A stretch of DNA of 64,000 nucleotides from Rhodothalassiaceae bacterium (GTDB taxonomy: Bacteria; Pseudomonadota; Alphaproteobacteria; Sphingomonadales; Rhodothalassiaceae). A program made the position numbers and the translations under genes. Location: positions 1,054,001 to 1,118,000 of the forward strand of contig BPKC01000001.1 in the NCBI GenBank assembly GCA_026004935.1, read 5' to 3'. The notes beneath the pieces are model-generated. The model was not told where the DNA came from and searched no databases. It was given only the letters and a program-made list of their open reading frames with translations. Below, piece after piece: positions 42,125-50,703 of the stretch; the first letter of the stretch is position 1; the number at the start of each line of letters is the position of its first letter.

Positions 42125-42640
42125 CTCTCCCGCCTTCCGCTTACGCTTTCTTGAGCCTTGAAACATCGCGCATGTTGGAGCAGGGCGCGCGCCATGATCA
42201 AGAGGCGGGCCCCACTACGCCGCTTTCGGGCGCGGGGGGTCCTTGCGGGACGGCGCATCCGTCGGCCATGCTGGCGGCGATGACGGACGCGGCGCCGCGT
42301 GCGGCGGGAAAGCCCGCGTGAACCGCCATGACTGTCGTTAGAGTCAAGGCGCCCCGGTTCCCGGGGACGGCCGGGGGGGGCCTGAGGGGGGGCACCGACT
42401 GCAAACGCGGACTCCAAGGCACATCCAGCCGCTTGAGTTTGAAAATAACGCACTCACGAAAATGTGAACACACGCACCCTTGACGAGAAAAAAAAGGGGA
42501 GGGGGGTAGGGTCGCCACGTCCGGTGGATGAGTCCCCGGATCTTCATCTGAGGAGGAGTCGAAGGGTGGGCATGCATCTCTCTCGGTTTCCGCTCAGGTG
42601 ATGGCGATCGGAAGTGAGCAACCAGTGGGGGAGAACGAAG
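42125..42640. other. Non-coding region upstream of the peptide cluster
   Basis: About 515 bases between divergent genes. It contains homopolymer-rich tracts, G8 and G7 runs at 42373-42391 and an A8 followed by a G-rich purine run at 42485-42510, then a stretch of ordinary composition. The promoters of both the symporter operon and the peptide cluster must lie here, but I cannot assign boxes with confidence. A weak TTGAGT at 42433 is the best -35 candidate. No gene seen. Confidence 0.5.
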
Positions 42641-42829
42641 ATGAGGCCGTCTTTCAAGCCGTTTGGTCTTTCTCATCAGGACCGTTGTCATCGGGAGTTC
42701 AGGGAGCTGCAGGAGAAAGAACTAGAAAGCATTCGTGGTGGATGCACCAGCAGATCTCCCAGGACCTGTGGCACCACAGTCGTCACCCCGAACGGGGACG
42801 GCTACGACAAGGCCGGAGATGCGGATTGA
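42641..42829 (+). CDS. Candidate RiPP (graspetide-type) precursor peptide
   Basis: 62 residues from ATG 42641 behind GGGGGAGAA. Leader of 34 residues ending ELQEKELESIRGG, the double-glycine pattern cut by C39-type peptidase transporters. The 28-residue core has two Cys, six Ser/Thr, three Asp in its acidic C-terminus, one Lys and a Tyr, with TTVVTPNGDG in the middle. Ser/Thr and Asp (or Lys) are the residues that ATP-grasp graspetide ligases join into ester or amide rings. The ligase lies 112 bases downstream. The leader lacks the PFFxRFLE box of microviridins. An upstream ATG at 42614 is less likely. Confidence 0.7.
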   Translation: MRPSFKPFGLSHQDRCHREFRELQEKELESIRGGCTSRSPRTCGTTVVTPNGDGYDKAGDAD

Positions 42830-42855
42830 AGCATTTCGCCATTTGAAAATGATTT

Positions 42856-42889
42856 CTTGCCGTCCCGGGAGAAAAACCTGGGCGGCAAG
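42856..42889 (+). terminator. Intercistronic hairpin between precursor and ligase
   Basis: CTTGCCG (42856-42862) pairs with CGGCAAG (42883-42889); after a single bulged T the stem continues through CCCGGG with CCTGGG (one G-U), closing on a 7-base A-rich loop. Thirteen pairs in all. The tail TAAATGTTT is only partly T-rich, so it may be a partial terminator or an RNA-processing stop that keeps precursor mRNA in excess of ligase mRNA. Confidence 0.6.
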
Positions 42890-42941
42890 TAAATGTTTCG
42901 CCAAACCACATAGACATGAGATATGAAAGATCGGAGGGGGC

Positions 42942-43918
42942 ATGGACTTTCTTGTTCTGGGAAGTGAGAAGGATCCGCATGTTCGAGGTGTTGTCGCGCG
43001 ATTAGTGGATGCCGGGCGCACATGTTCCATACTTGACTATTCTAAACCTTCCGATTTAGTTATATATCATTCTAACCGTGGTAAGTTATCTATATTTGTA
43101 GGAAATGAATGTGTGGATAACGTAAGATTAATATGGGATAGGCTGAAATTGTTTCCTGGTTCTCCTTTTATTTTGACGTTGCAGATTCGTATTATGAAGA
43201 CATCGAGACACAACGCGTCTTTTCGTACATGGAGAGTGAGTGGAGGTCTCTCTATGCGCTGATACGTGCAAAGTTTCCGGAGCGGATCGTCAATGATCCC
43301 CGTTCGAGTCGCAGAATGCATAAGCTCCTTCAGCAGGAGGTGGCGGCTGCTTGCGGATTTCTCATACCCCGCACGCTTGCTACCAATTCCTTCCAGCATG
43401 CACTGGATTTCGTCCGACAGCAGCGACGCAGCATCATCAAGTCGTTTTCCGGCGCTCTCGTGCGTTCACGAAAAGGTGAGCGGCCGGAAGCCCACGGCAT
43501 GATGACCATGCCAGTTTCTGAGAAAGATCTCCTGGAGGCCGGTGAGAATGCTCTGGCTGCGTGTCCTCACCTGTTTCAGGAGGAAATCCGCAAGGATTTC
43601 GAGCTGCGTATCGTCGTGGTCGGTAGTCGCGTATTTCCATTCCGCATAGATTCCCAGAAGAAGAAGCTCACGCAGTTCGACTGGCGGTACGGGCACTTCC
43701 TCTTGGAATTCACCGAATGTCGCATTCCCGAAAAGGTGGAAACGAGCTTGAAAAGGTTTCTGAAAGCTTGGAATCTGCTGTCTGGATCCTTCGACTTGAT
43801 CGTGGACAAGCTGGGACAATTCTGGTTTCTTGAATGCAATCAGGACGGCGCCTGGGGGTGGCTCGATGAAATCGTCGGTGGGGGGGATATCCGATGCATT
43901 CGCAACGACTTTCTTTGA
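42942..43918 (+). CDS. Graspetide-type ATP-grasp ligase (MvdC/MvdD-like), split by a -1 frameshift
   Basis: Read as one protein across a shift near 43166-43170. Frame 1 (ATG 42942, behind GGAGGGGG) gives the pre-ATP-grasp domain MDFLVLGSEKDPHVRGVVAR to FPGSPF; the second frame continues directly as YFDVADSYYEDIETQRVF and runs to 43918. Family marks: a GFLIPRTLATN segment, IIKSFSG, LFQEEIRKDFELRIVVVG, FRIDSQKKKLTQFDWR and the metal site FWFLECNQDGAW. Such enzymes install ester/amide crosslinks on a precursor peptide. One extra T in the TTTT run would restore the frame, so a sequence error, a recent mutation or recoding are all possible. AT-rich (43021-43080 has 20 G/C in 60). Confidence 0.75.
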
Positions 43919-44014
43919 GATGATCAGCAACGCCAGAAAGTCGTCTGCTCACGGGCGCAGTGAGTCGCAACCTCTAGAGAGTCGCGTGCGCTAGACTGAG
44001 ATGGGGAGGGAGAA

Positions 44015-44920
44015 ATGGGGCGGATTAAGCGCGCAAGAATGCATGTCACAGTGGGCGCTGCTCTGTTCGTTGGTTTGGTGCTCGGCGCTCCTCATGCGCG
44101 TCCGGCGGATGTGTCCGACCATGGTCGCGCATTCGATGTGCGGGAAGCGGCGCTCTATCGATGCGTGATAGAACTTGGCGAGGCCCTCCATGGAGAATCC
44201 GTCGCGGCGGATTCTGATGGCAGGATAAGTAAGAGTGAACCGGATGGGCAGGCGTATAGTGGGGTCACCAGTTGCCGGATCTTCCAGAGTGACCTTCCCG
44301 CATCCTCGGATGTCGCCTCTCTTGCACAGACAATGCGACGCGAGGTCGATCTCTATTGGCAGAAGCTCCAAGGAATGAGCCCGGCGCAGCGGCGTGCCTG
44401 CGCAGCCGTGTGGCGCCAGACTTGGAATCGCGCCCTCGAGGCCGTGAGCGCTGGGGTCCACGGAAAGGGGTTTCCCGCGCTCGGGCAAGGCCCCATCCCG
44501 CGTGGCCTTTCGGCGGTTCAGGAAGAATTGTTCGTTCGTGCCAGTTTCGATCGGGCGGCGACCAGAATTTTTGAGACGGATGATGCGCGTCGGTCGATGA
44601 TGAGACAGAAGGACGGATTTGACATTTCAAGCGGTTGTTTTGGAACGCTCGATTTAGCTGTGACAAGAGCGGAAAATGTCGTATTTTTTATGGAAAAGAA
44701 ATTGGACAGCATGTTCCGTCATGGCAATATTCCGGCCTCCCTGTTCACCGAATTCTGGGTTATCATTCAGCATGCCGATCTTGCCTGCGGGTTCCAAAAG
44801 CAAGGCCTTCAATTGTTGAAGACGTGGGGACCGCGCCAGAATTTTCCAGACCGGCTTATCACATCGCTTGAAACCCGCCTTTCCGCCCCGGGGCGATGGT
44901 GGTGCGAGGGCGGAAAATAG
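44015..44920 (+). CDS. Secreted six-cysteine protein of unknown function
   Basis: 301 residues, ATG 44015 after GGGAGGGAG. Signal peptide around MHVTVGAALFVGLVLGAPHA. Six cysteines in the mature part (YRCVIE, TSCRIF, RRACAAVW, SSGCFGT, LACGFQ, WWCEGG) could give three disulfides in the periplasm. Otherwise helical with no recognised domain. Lower GC than its flanks and 96 bases after the ATP-grasp gene, so it came with the island and may act in export, maturation or immunity. Function not inferable from sequence. Confidence 0.65.
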   Translation: MGRIKRARMHVTVGAALFVGLVLGAPHARPADVSDHGRAFDVREAALYRCVIELGEALHGESVAADSDGRISKSEPDGQAYSGVTSCRIFQSDLPASSDVASLAQTMRREVDLYWQKLQGMSPAQRRACAAVWRQTWNRALEAVSAGVHGKGFPALGQGPIPRGLSAVQEELFVRASFDRAATRIFETDDARRSMMRQKDGFDISSGCFGTLDLAVTRAENVVFFMEKKLDSMFRHGNIPASLFTEFWVIIQHADLACGFQKQGLQLLKTWGPRQNFPDRLITSLETRLSAPGRWWCEGGK

Positions 44921-45092
44921 ACGAGTTGTCCATCCCTTCCGGGCGTATCTTCCCCTTTCACCTCGAGAACAACGAGGGACGCAGGGATCTGGCGAGAGGT
45001 GCTTGCCGGGGAAGGCCCGCGTCGGCCATGCTGGCGGCGATTCCGGCCCCGGGGCCGGACGGGTGGAGAACCGGCTGTCGGGTGGAGGGTGC

Positions 45093-46244
45093 ATGGGACT
45101 GGCGGACTGTCATAATGTCGCGGATTTCCGGCGCGCCGCGCGGCGGCGGCTGCCGCTGCCGATCTGGCACTACCTTGAAGGCGGCGCCGACGACGAATGG
45201 ACGCTCGCCTGGAACACGCAGGCGTTCACCCGGTATCAGCTGGTGCCGAAGGTCCTCGTCGACGTGACGGACCTCGACACCAGGACCCGCGTGCTCGGTG
45301 CGGAGCTGGCGGCCCCCCTCATCCTCTCGCCGACCGGCATGTCGCGGCTCTTTCACCATGAGCGCGAGCTGGCGGTGGCCCGCGCCGCGGGGCGCCACGA
45401 TCTCATGTACGGCCTGTCGACCGTCGCCACCGCCACCATCGAGGAGGTGGCGGCCGCGAGCGCCGGGCCCAAGCTTTTCCAGGTCTATGTCGCGAAGGAC
45501 CGGGGGCTCGTGCGCGAGCTGGTCGAGCGCGCGCGGGCGGCAGGCTATACCGCGCTCTGCGTGACGGTGGACACGGCGGTCGGCGGCAACCGCGAGCGGG
45601 ATCTCAGGACCGGCATGGCCCTGCCGCCGCGGTTCACGGCCCGCTCCCTGCTCTCCTTCGCGCTCCATCCGGGCTGGTCGCTCAGGGCAATCGGCGACCC
45701 CCACTTCCGTCTGGCCAACCTCGCCCACCGCGCCGAGCTCAAGGTCGACCAGAAGGAGGGGATCGCCGCCTATCTCGACTCCCAGCTCGACCGCAGCTTT
45801 TCCTGGAAGGATGCCGAGTGGATGGCCGATCTGTGGGGCGGGCCGTTCGCGATCAAGGGGGTCATGCATCCCGATGACGTGCGCCGCGCCATCGATCACG
45901 GCGCGAGCGCGGTGATGCTCTCAAACCACGGCGGCCGCCAGCTCGACGGTGCGCCGGCCCCGGTCGAGATGGTGGAAGCCGCACGCGAGGTGGCGGGCGG
46001 GAGGCTGGAGATCATCGTCGACGGCGGCATCCGCCGCGGCAGCCATGTGGTGAAGGCGCTGGCGCTGGGGGCGGACGCCGTCTCCATCGGCCGGCCCTAT
46101 CTCTATGCGCTCGCGGCCTACGGCGAGGCGGGCGTGTACCGGCTGCTCGATCTTCTCCTCGCGGAGATCCGGCGCACGATGGCGCTGTGCGGCGCAAGAC
46201 ATGTCGGCGAGATCGACCGCAGCCTCATCCGCCGTCCGGCCTGA
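45093..46244 (+). CDS. FMN-dependent alpha-hydroxyacid dehydrogenase (LldD-like)
   Basis: 383 residues, TIM-barrel flavoenzyme. Markers: LAAPLILSPTGMSRLFHHE, FAIKGVMHPDD with the FMN-contacting Lys, the catalytic His in SNHGGRQLDGAP and VDGGIRRGSHVVKALALGAD. Oxidises L-lactate or a related 2-hydroxyacid. ATG 45093 follows GGAGGG; the open frame from 44868 overlaps the previous gene and is rejected. The TPP-dependent enzyme 123 bases downstream could use the oxoacid product. Confidence 0.88.
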   Translation: MGLADCHNVADFRRAARRRLPLPIWHYLEGGADDEWTLAWNTQAFTRYQLVPKVLVDVTDLDTRTRVLGAELAAPLILSPTGMSRLFHHERELAVARAAGRHDLMYGLSTVATATIEEVAAASAGPKLFQVYVAKDRGLVRELVERARAAGYTALCVTVDTAVGGNRERDLRTGMALPPRFTARSLLSFALHPGWSLRAIGDPHFRLANLAHRAELKVDQKEGIAAYLDSQLDRSFSWKDAEWMADLWGGPFAIKGVMHPDDVRRAIDHGASAVMLSNHGGRQLDGAPAPVEMVEAAREVAGGRLEIIVDGGIRRGSHVVKALALGADAVSIGRPYLYALAAYGEAGVYRLLDLLLAEIRRTMALCGARHVGEIDRSLIRRPA

Positions 46245-46367
46245 CCCGCCCCGCCGGAACGGGGGTGAGCGCGCGTGCTGCGCCCGGGTGCGCTTGTGCT
46301 AGGCAGGGGCGGCCCGTGGCCGGCCGGCGGGTGGTTCGGCGAAGCGGGACGGGGAAGGGAAGACGGC

Positions 46368-47930
46368 ATGCGTGGTGCGGACGTGATCGTGAAGACGCTG
46401 GCGGATGCGGGGGTGGAGGTCTGCTTCACCAATCCGGGGACCAGCGAGATGCATCTTGTGGCCGCGCTCGACCATGAGCCCCGCATCCGCGGCGTGCTGA
46501 CGCTGTTCGAGGGTGTGGCGAGCGGCGCGGCCGACGGCTACGCCCGCATCGCGGACCGGCCGGCCGCGACCCTGCTGCATCTCGGGCCCGGCCACGGCAA
46601 TGCGCTCGCCAACCTTCACAATGCGCGCCGGGCCTTCACGCCGCTCGTCAACATCATCGGCGATCACGCCCGCCACCACCGCAGCTTCGATCCGCCGCTC
46701 GCATCCGACATCGAATCGCTCGCCCGGCCCGTGTCGTGCTGGGTGGGAGAGGCGGCGGAGGAGGGGAGCGTCGAGGCGGTGACGCTCGAGGCGGTCGCGG
46801 CGAGCTACGGCCCGCCCGGCGGGGTGGCAAGCCTCATCGTGCCGGCCGATGTCGCCTGGGCCGAGGTCCCCGCGCCTGAGGGACCGGCCCGCCTCAATTT
46901 CCCGTCTCCGGCCGCCGTGCCGGACGGGCGGATTGCCGAGGCGGCGCGCCGTCTGCGCGCGGCCCGCAACCCGGTGCTGTTTCTCGGCATGCGGGCCTGT
47001 CGCGAGGAGGGGCTGAAGGCGGCCGGCCGCATCCGCGACGCCATCGGCGCGCGGGTCGTGATGGAGACCTTCCCGGCGCGCATCTCCCGCGGCGCGGGCC
47101 GGGTCGCCGCCACGCGGCTGCAGTATTTCGCGGAAGGGGCGGCGCAGGATCTGAAGGATGCGGACCTGATGCTGCTTGCGGGCAGCCGCGCGCCGGCCGG
47201 CTTCTTCGCCTATCCGGGCAAACCCTCGAGCTATGTGCCGGACGGCGCGGAGCTCATGCAGCTTGCCGGCCGCGAGGAGGATGCGGTGGCGGCGCTGCAC
47301 GCGCTCGCCGATGCGCTGGGTGCGCCGGCCGAGCCCAGGGTCAATCCCCGCGCGCCCGCCCCGCCGCTCACGGACGCGGATGCGCGGGTCACCCCGCAGG
47401 CGGTCGGCGCGGCGCTGTGGCGGCACATGCCGGAAGGCACCGTCATCTGCGACGACTCCACGACCTCTGGGCTCGGCGTCTACTTCCTGCTCGAACAGGC
47501 GGCGCCACACGAGTGGCTGTGTCTGACGGGCGGCGCGATCGGCGCCGGCATGCCGATGGGAATCGGCGCGCAGATCGCGGCCGGCGACCGCAAGGTGATC
47601 ACGCTCAATGGCGACGGCGCGGGCGCCTACACGCTCCAGGCGCTGTGGACGCAGGCGCGCGAGAAGCTTCCCGTCGTCAACATCGTCTTCGCCAACCACA
47701 GCTACCTCATCCTCAACGTCGAGCTCGCGCGGCTCGGGCTTGCCGGCGAGGCCGGCGAGAAGGCGCGACAGCTGCTCTCCCTGGAAGGCCCGCGGCTCGA
47801 CTGGGTGAAGCTCGCCGAGGGCTTCGGCGTGGCGGCGTTCCGCGCCGAGACGGCCGGCGCCTTCGACCGGGCACTCCAGGACGCTCTGGCCGCCGACGGG
47901 CCGACGCTGATCGTCGCCGAGCTGGCGTAA
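46368..47930 (+). CDS. Thiamine diphosphate-dependent enzyme, acetolactate synthase-like
   Basis: 520 residues. Three-domain ThDP fold. N-terminal ThDP contact with catalytic Glu: CFTNPGTSEMHLV and TLFEGVASGAADGYAR. C-terminal ThDP/Mg site: LNGDGAGAYTLQALWTQ through VFANHSY. Closer in outline to unassigned acetolactate synthase-like decarboxylases than to IlvB, and no regulatory subunit is present. Probably acts on a 2-oxoacid made by the neighbouring hydroxyacid dehydrogenase (inference). ATG 46368 follows GGGAAGGGAAG. Confidence 0.82.
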   Translation: MRGADVIVKTLADAGVEVCFTNPGTSEMHLVAALDHEPRIRGVLTLFEGVASGAADGYARIADRPAATLLHLGPGHGNALANLHNARRAFTPLVNIIGDHARHHRSFDPPLASDIESLARPVSCWVGEAAEEGSVEAVTLEAVAASYGPPGGVASLIVPADVAWAEVPAPEGPARLNFPSPAAVPDGRIAEAARRLRAARNPVLFLGMRACREEGLKAAGRIRDAIGARVVMETFPARISRGAGRVAATRLQYFAEGAAQDLKDADLMLLAGSRAPAGFFAYPGKPSSYVPDGAELMQLAGREEDAVAALHALADALGAPAEPRVNPRAPAPPLTDADARVTPQAVGAALWRHMPEGTVICDDSTTSGLGVYFLLEQAAPHEWLCLTGGAIGAGMPMGIGAQIAAGDRKVITLNGDGAGAYTLQALWTQAREKLPVVNIVFANHSYLILNVELARLGLAGEAGEKARQLLSLEGPRLDWVKLAEGFGVAAFRAETAGAFDRALQDALAADGPTLIVAELA

Positions 47931-48132
47931 GGATCCCGCCGGCGGGCGGCCTCCCCTCTTCCGGACCGGGGGATTTCCGGCCGCGGCGGGACCGCCTGCC
48001 GCGGTCGTCGCGATTCTTCCGATCCGTTAACCAATCGGCAAGACAGTGGCTGTTGGGATATTGCCTGCGAATCGGGTGATTCGGCCAGAAGATTGCGTCA
48101 GAAGACGCAAGAGGGAAAACGGGAGACGACCC

Positions 48133-48444
48133 ATGGCAGAAGGCCACGCAGGCTGCGACGAACGTCTCGCCCGCTACGAGGCGGAGGCCGAGGCCGGCGA
48201 TCCGCAGGCATTCTTCGCCCTCGGGCTGATCTATGCGACGGGCCGGATGGTGGAGGCCGATCCCGTCGCCGCGCACATGTGGTTCAATCTCGCCGCATTG
48301 CACGGCCACGCGGAGGCGGCGGAAGAGCGGCGCCTGCTCGCGGACGAGCTCACGCCCGCCGAGATCGCCCGCGCCCAGAGACTTGCGCGGGAATGGCTGG
48401 AGACGCACCGGAACGCGCCCGCGGCCATGGCGCGCGCCGCCTGA
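48133..48444 (+). CDS. Small Sel1-repeat protein
   Basis: 103 residues. Contains one clear Sel1-like repeat, [20 protein letters not shown] followed by [14 protein letters not shown], and a helical C-terminus. Sel1 repeats mediate protein contacts; the partner is unknown. No signal peptide. ATG 48133 has GGGAGACGACCC before it, the same leader seen at the Flp pilin gene. Confidence 0.75.
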   Translation: MAEGHAGCDERLARYEAEAEAGDPQAFFALGLIYATGRMVEADPVAAHMWFNLAALHGHAEAAEERRLLADELTPAEIARAQRLAREWLETHRNAPAAMARAA

Positions 48445-48662
48445 ACGCTCCGCCGCGCGCGCAGAATCCCGCGACCCGTCCCGAGCCGGCGCGGCTGCGC
48501 GGCCGGGTGCAGGCCCCGGCCCGACTTTCCGTCCCGCCGCCTCTTCCTCCCCCCGGTGAGGGGGATTGTTGCAGCGCAAAAATCGGCTATGCTGGATCCG
48601 GTGCGGCCCGGCGGGCATGCGCCGGCGGCAGCCTCTGCAGGACAGGCGAAAGGAAAGCGGAG

Positions 48663-49886
48663 ATGACGGAACAGGCCCGCAAGGGCGGATCGGCCGCGGC
48701 CGCGCGCGTCAGCTGGCCGCGGATGAACTGGCAGGATCCGCTGCTGCTCGAGGAGGAGCTCACCGAAGAGGAGCGCCTCGTGCGCGATACCGCCCGCGCC
48801 TACGCGCAGGAGAAGCTGCTGCCGCGGGTGCTGGAGGCGACGAGGAAGGAGATCTTCCATCGGGAGATCATGAACGAGATGGGCGAGCTCGGCCTGCTTG
48901 GGCCGACCATCGAGGGCTACGGCTGCGCCGGCGTCTCCTCCGTCGCCTACGGCCTGATCGCCCATGAGATCGAGAAGGTGGATTCCGGCTACCGCTCGGC
49001 GATGAGCGTGCAGTCCTCGCTCGTCATGTATCCGATCTGGGCCTACGGAACGGAAGAGCAGCGCCGGAAGTATCTGCCGAAGCTCGCCACCGGCGAGATG
49101 GTCGGCTGCTTCGGGCTCACCGAACCCGATGCCGGCTCCGATCCCGGATCGATGAAGACGCGGGCCGAGAAGGTGGACGGCGGCTGGCGCCTCAAGGGCA
49201 CCAAGATGTGGATCACCAATTCGCCGATCGCGGACATTGCAATCGTCTGGGCGAAGTGCTCCACCGACGGCCGGATCCGCGGATTCATCGTCGAGCGCGG
49301 GATGGAGGGGTTCGCCACCCCGAAGATCGAGGGCAAGATGAGCCTGCGCGCGTCCATCACCGGCGAGATCGTGCTGGACGACGTCTTCGTGCCGGAGGAG
49401 AACCTGCTGCCCCAAGTCGAGGGGCTGAAAGGCCCGTTCGGCTGCCTCAACAACGCGCGCTTCGGCATCGCCTGGGGGGCGCTGGGCGCGGCGACGGCCT
49501 GCTGGCACATCGCGCGCGACTACACGATGAACCGGATCATGTTCGGCAAGCCGCTCGCCGCCACCCAGCTCATCCAGAAGAAGCTTGCCGACATGCAGAC
49601 CGAGATCACCATCGGCCTCGCGGCCTGTCTGCGCGCCGGGCGTCTGAAGGACGAGGGCAGGCTTGCGCCGGAGACGATCTCGCTCTTGAAGCGCAATTCC
49701 TGCGGCAAGGCGCTCGAGATCGCCCGCATGGCCCGCGACATGCTGGGCGGCAACGGCATCATGGACGAGTATCACGTGATCCGCCACATGGTGAATCTGG
49801 AGACCGTCAACACCTACGAGGGCACCCACGACATCCACGCGCTCATCCTGGGTCGCGCCCAGACCGGCCTGCAGGCCTTCAGCTGA
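48663..49886 (+). CDS. gcdH: Glutaryl-CoA dehydrogenase
   Basis: 407 residues. Acyl-CoA dehydrogenase fold: [20 protein letters not shown] and [16 protein letters not shown] for FAD and substrate, the catalytic Glu in [16 protein letters not shown], and the N-terminal [20 protein letters not shown] block that marks glutaryl-CoA dehydrogenases. Oxidises and decarboxylates glutaryl-CoA to crotonyl-CoA in lysine and tryptophan breakdown. The enoyl-CoA hydratase 13 bases later would take the next step. Confidence 0.93.
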   Translation: MTEQARKGGSAAAARVSWPRMNWQDPLLLEEELTEEERLVRDTARAYAQEKLLPRVLEATRKEIFHREIMNEMGELGLLGPTIEGYGCAGVSSVAYGLIAHEIEKVDSGYRSAMSVQSSLVMYPIWAYGTEEQRRKYLPKLATGEMVGCFGLTEPDAGSDPGSMKTRAEKVDGGWRLKGTKMWITNSPIADIAIVWAKCSTDGRIRGFIVERGMEGFATPKIEGKMSLRASITGEIVLDDVFVPEENLLPQVEGLKGPFGCLNNARFGIAWGALGAATACWHIARDYTMNRIMFGKPLAATQLIQKKLADMQTEITIGLAACLRAGRLKDEGRLAPETISLLKRNSCGKALEIARMARDMLGGNGIMDEYHVIRHMVNLETVNTYEGTHDIHALILGRAQTGLQAFS

Positions 49887-49899
49887 GCGGGCGGCCGGG

Positions 49900-50676
49900 G
49901 TGGAAGCGGATGCCGGGGCCCTGCGGCTGTCGCCCGCCGGCGACGGCGTCCTGGAGCTCGTGATCGACCGCCCGGCGCGGGCCAACGCCTTCACGACGGC
50001 GATGTGGGAGCGGCTCGGCGCGCTCGTCGAACAGGCGCGGCAGGCGGGCGCGCGGGCGCTCGTCCTGCGCAGCGCCGACCGGCGGATCTTCGCATCCGGT
50101 GTCGATTTCGACGAGCTTGTCGCCATGCTGGACGATCCGGCGCTGCGCCGGCGCCACTGGCGGGCGATGACGGCCGCCACCGCGACGCTGGCCGCCGCGC
50201 CCTTCGTCACCATCGCCGAGACCGCCGGGGCGGCGGCCGGCGCGGGGCTTTCGATCCTGCTCGCCTGCGATCTGAGACTGGCCGCGTCATCGGCGCGCTT
50301 CGTGCTGCCGCCCGCGCGGCTCGGGCTCGTCTATCCGCGGGCGGATCTGGGGCGTCTCGTGCGCACGGTGGGCGAGGCGGCCGCGCGCGAGCTGCTGTTT
50401 CAGGCCGCTCCGCGCGATGCGGCCTGGGCGGCGCGACGGGGACTCGTCCACGAGCTGCATCCCGATGCCGAGGCGCTGCGCGCGGCGGTCGCCGGGGCGG
50501 CCGCGAGGGCGGCGGCGCTGGCGCCCTCGGCGGTTTCCGCACTCAAGCGGGCGCTGGCCGCGGACGGGGAGTCGGCGGGGTCCCTGGCCGGGACCGAGGA
50601 CGAAGAGGCGCGCTTCGTCGCCGCCTTCGACGATGCGGATGTGCGCGCCCGCATCCTCGCCGCGCGGCGGCGGTGA
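49900..50676 (+). CDS. Enoyl-CoA hydratase/isomerase family protein
   Basis: 258 residues, GTG start at 49900. Crotonase fold: VIDRPARANAFTTAMWERL, oxyanion-hole stretch IAETAGAAAGAGLSILLACD and RFVLPPARLGLVYP. The usual catalytic Glu pair is not obvious (A/G at the first position, P in the second), so activity or substrate may differ from classical hydratases. Lies 13 bases after gcdH and likely in its operon; its end converges on the acyl-CoA ligase. Confidence 0.8.
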   Translation: MEADAGALRLSPAGDGVLELVIDRPARANAFTTAMWERLGALVEQARQAGARALVLRSADRRIFASGVDFDELVAMLDDPALRRRHWRAMTAATATLAAAPFVTIAETAGAAAGAGLSILLACDLRLAASSARFVLPPARLGLVYPRADLGRLVRTVGEAAARELLFQAAPRDAAWAARRGLVHELHPDAEALRAAVAGAAARAAALAPSAVSALKRALAADGESAGSLAGTEDEEARFVAAFDDADVRARILAARRR

Positions 50677-50703
50677 AGCGGGGCGAAACCGGGTGGTGCG
50701 CCC

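Noticed and set aside
42515-42565. GTGGATGAGTCC stretch as a hammerhead ribozyme
   Set aside because: The CUGAUGA core and the GAAA strand are not both present and the flanking stems do not form.
42614-42640. Upstream start for the precursor peptide
   Set aside because: ATG 42641 has a much better ribosome binding site (GGGGGAGAA) and gives a conventional leader; the 9 extra residues look unrelated.
44868-45092. 75-residue extension of the hydroxyacid dehydrogenase
   Set aside because: Overlaps the preceding gene, lacks conserved sequence, and a strong GGAGGG precedes ATG 45093.
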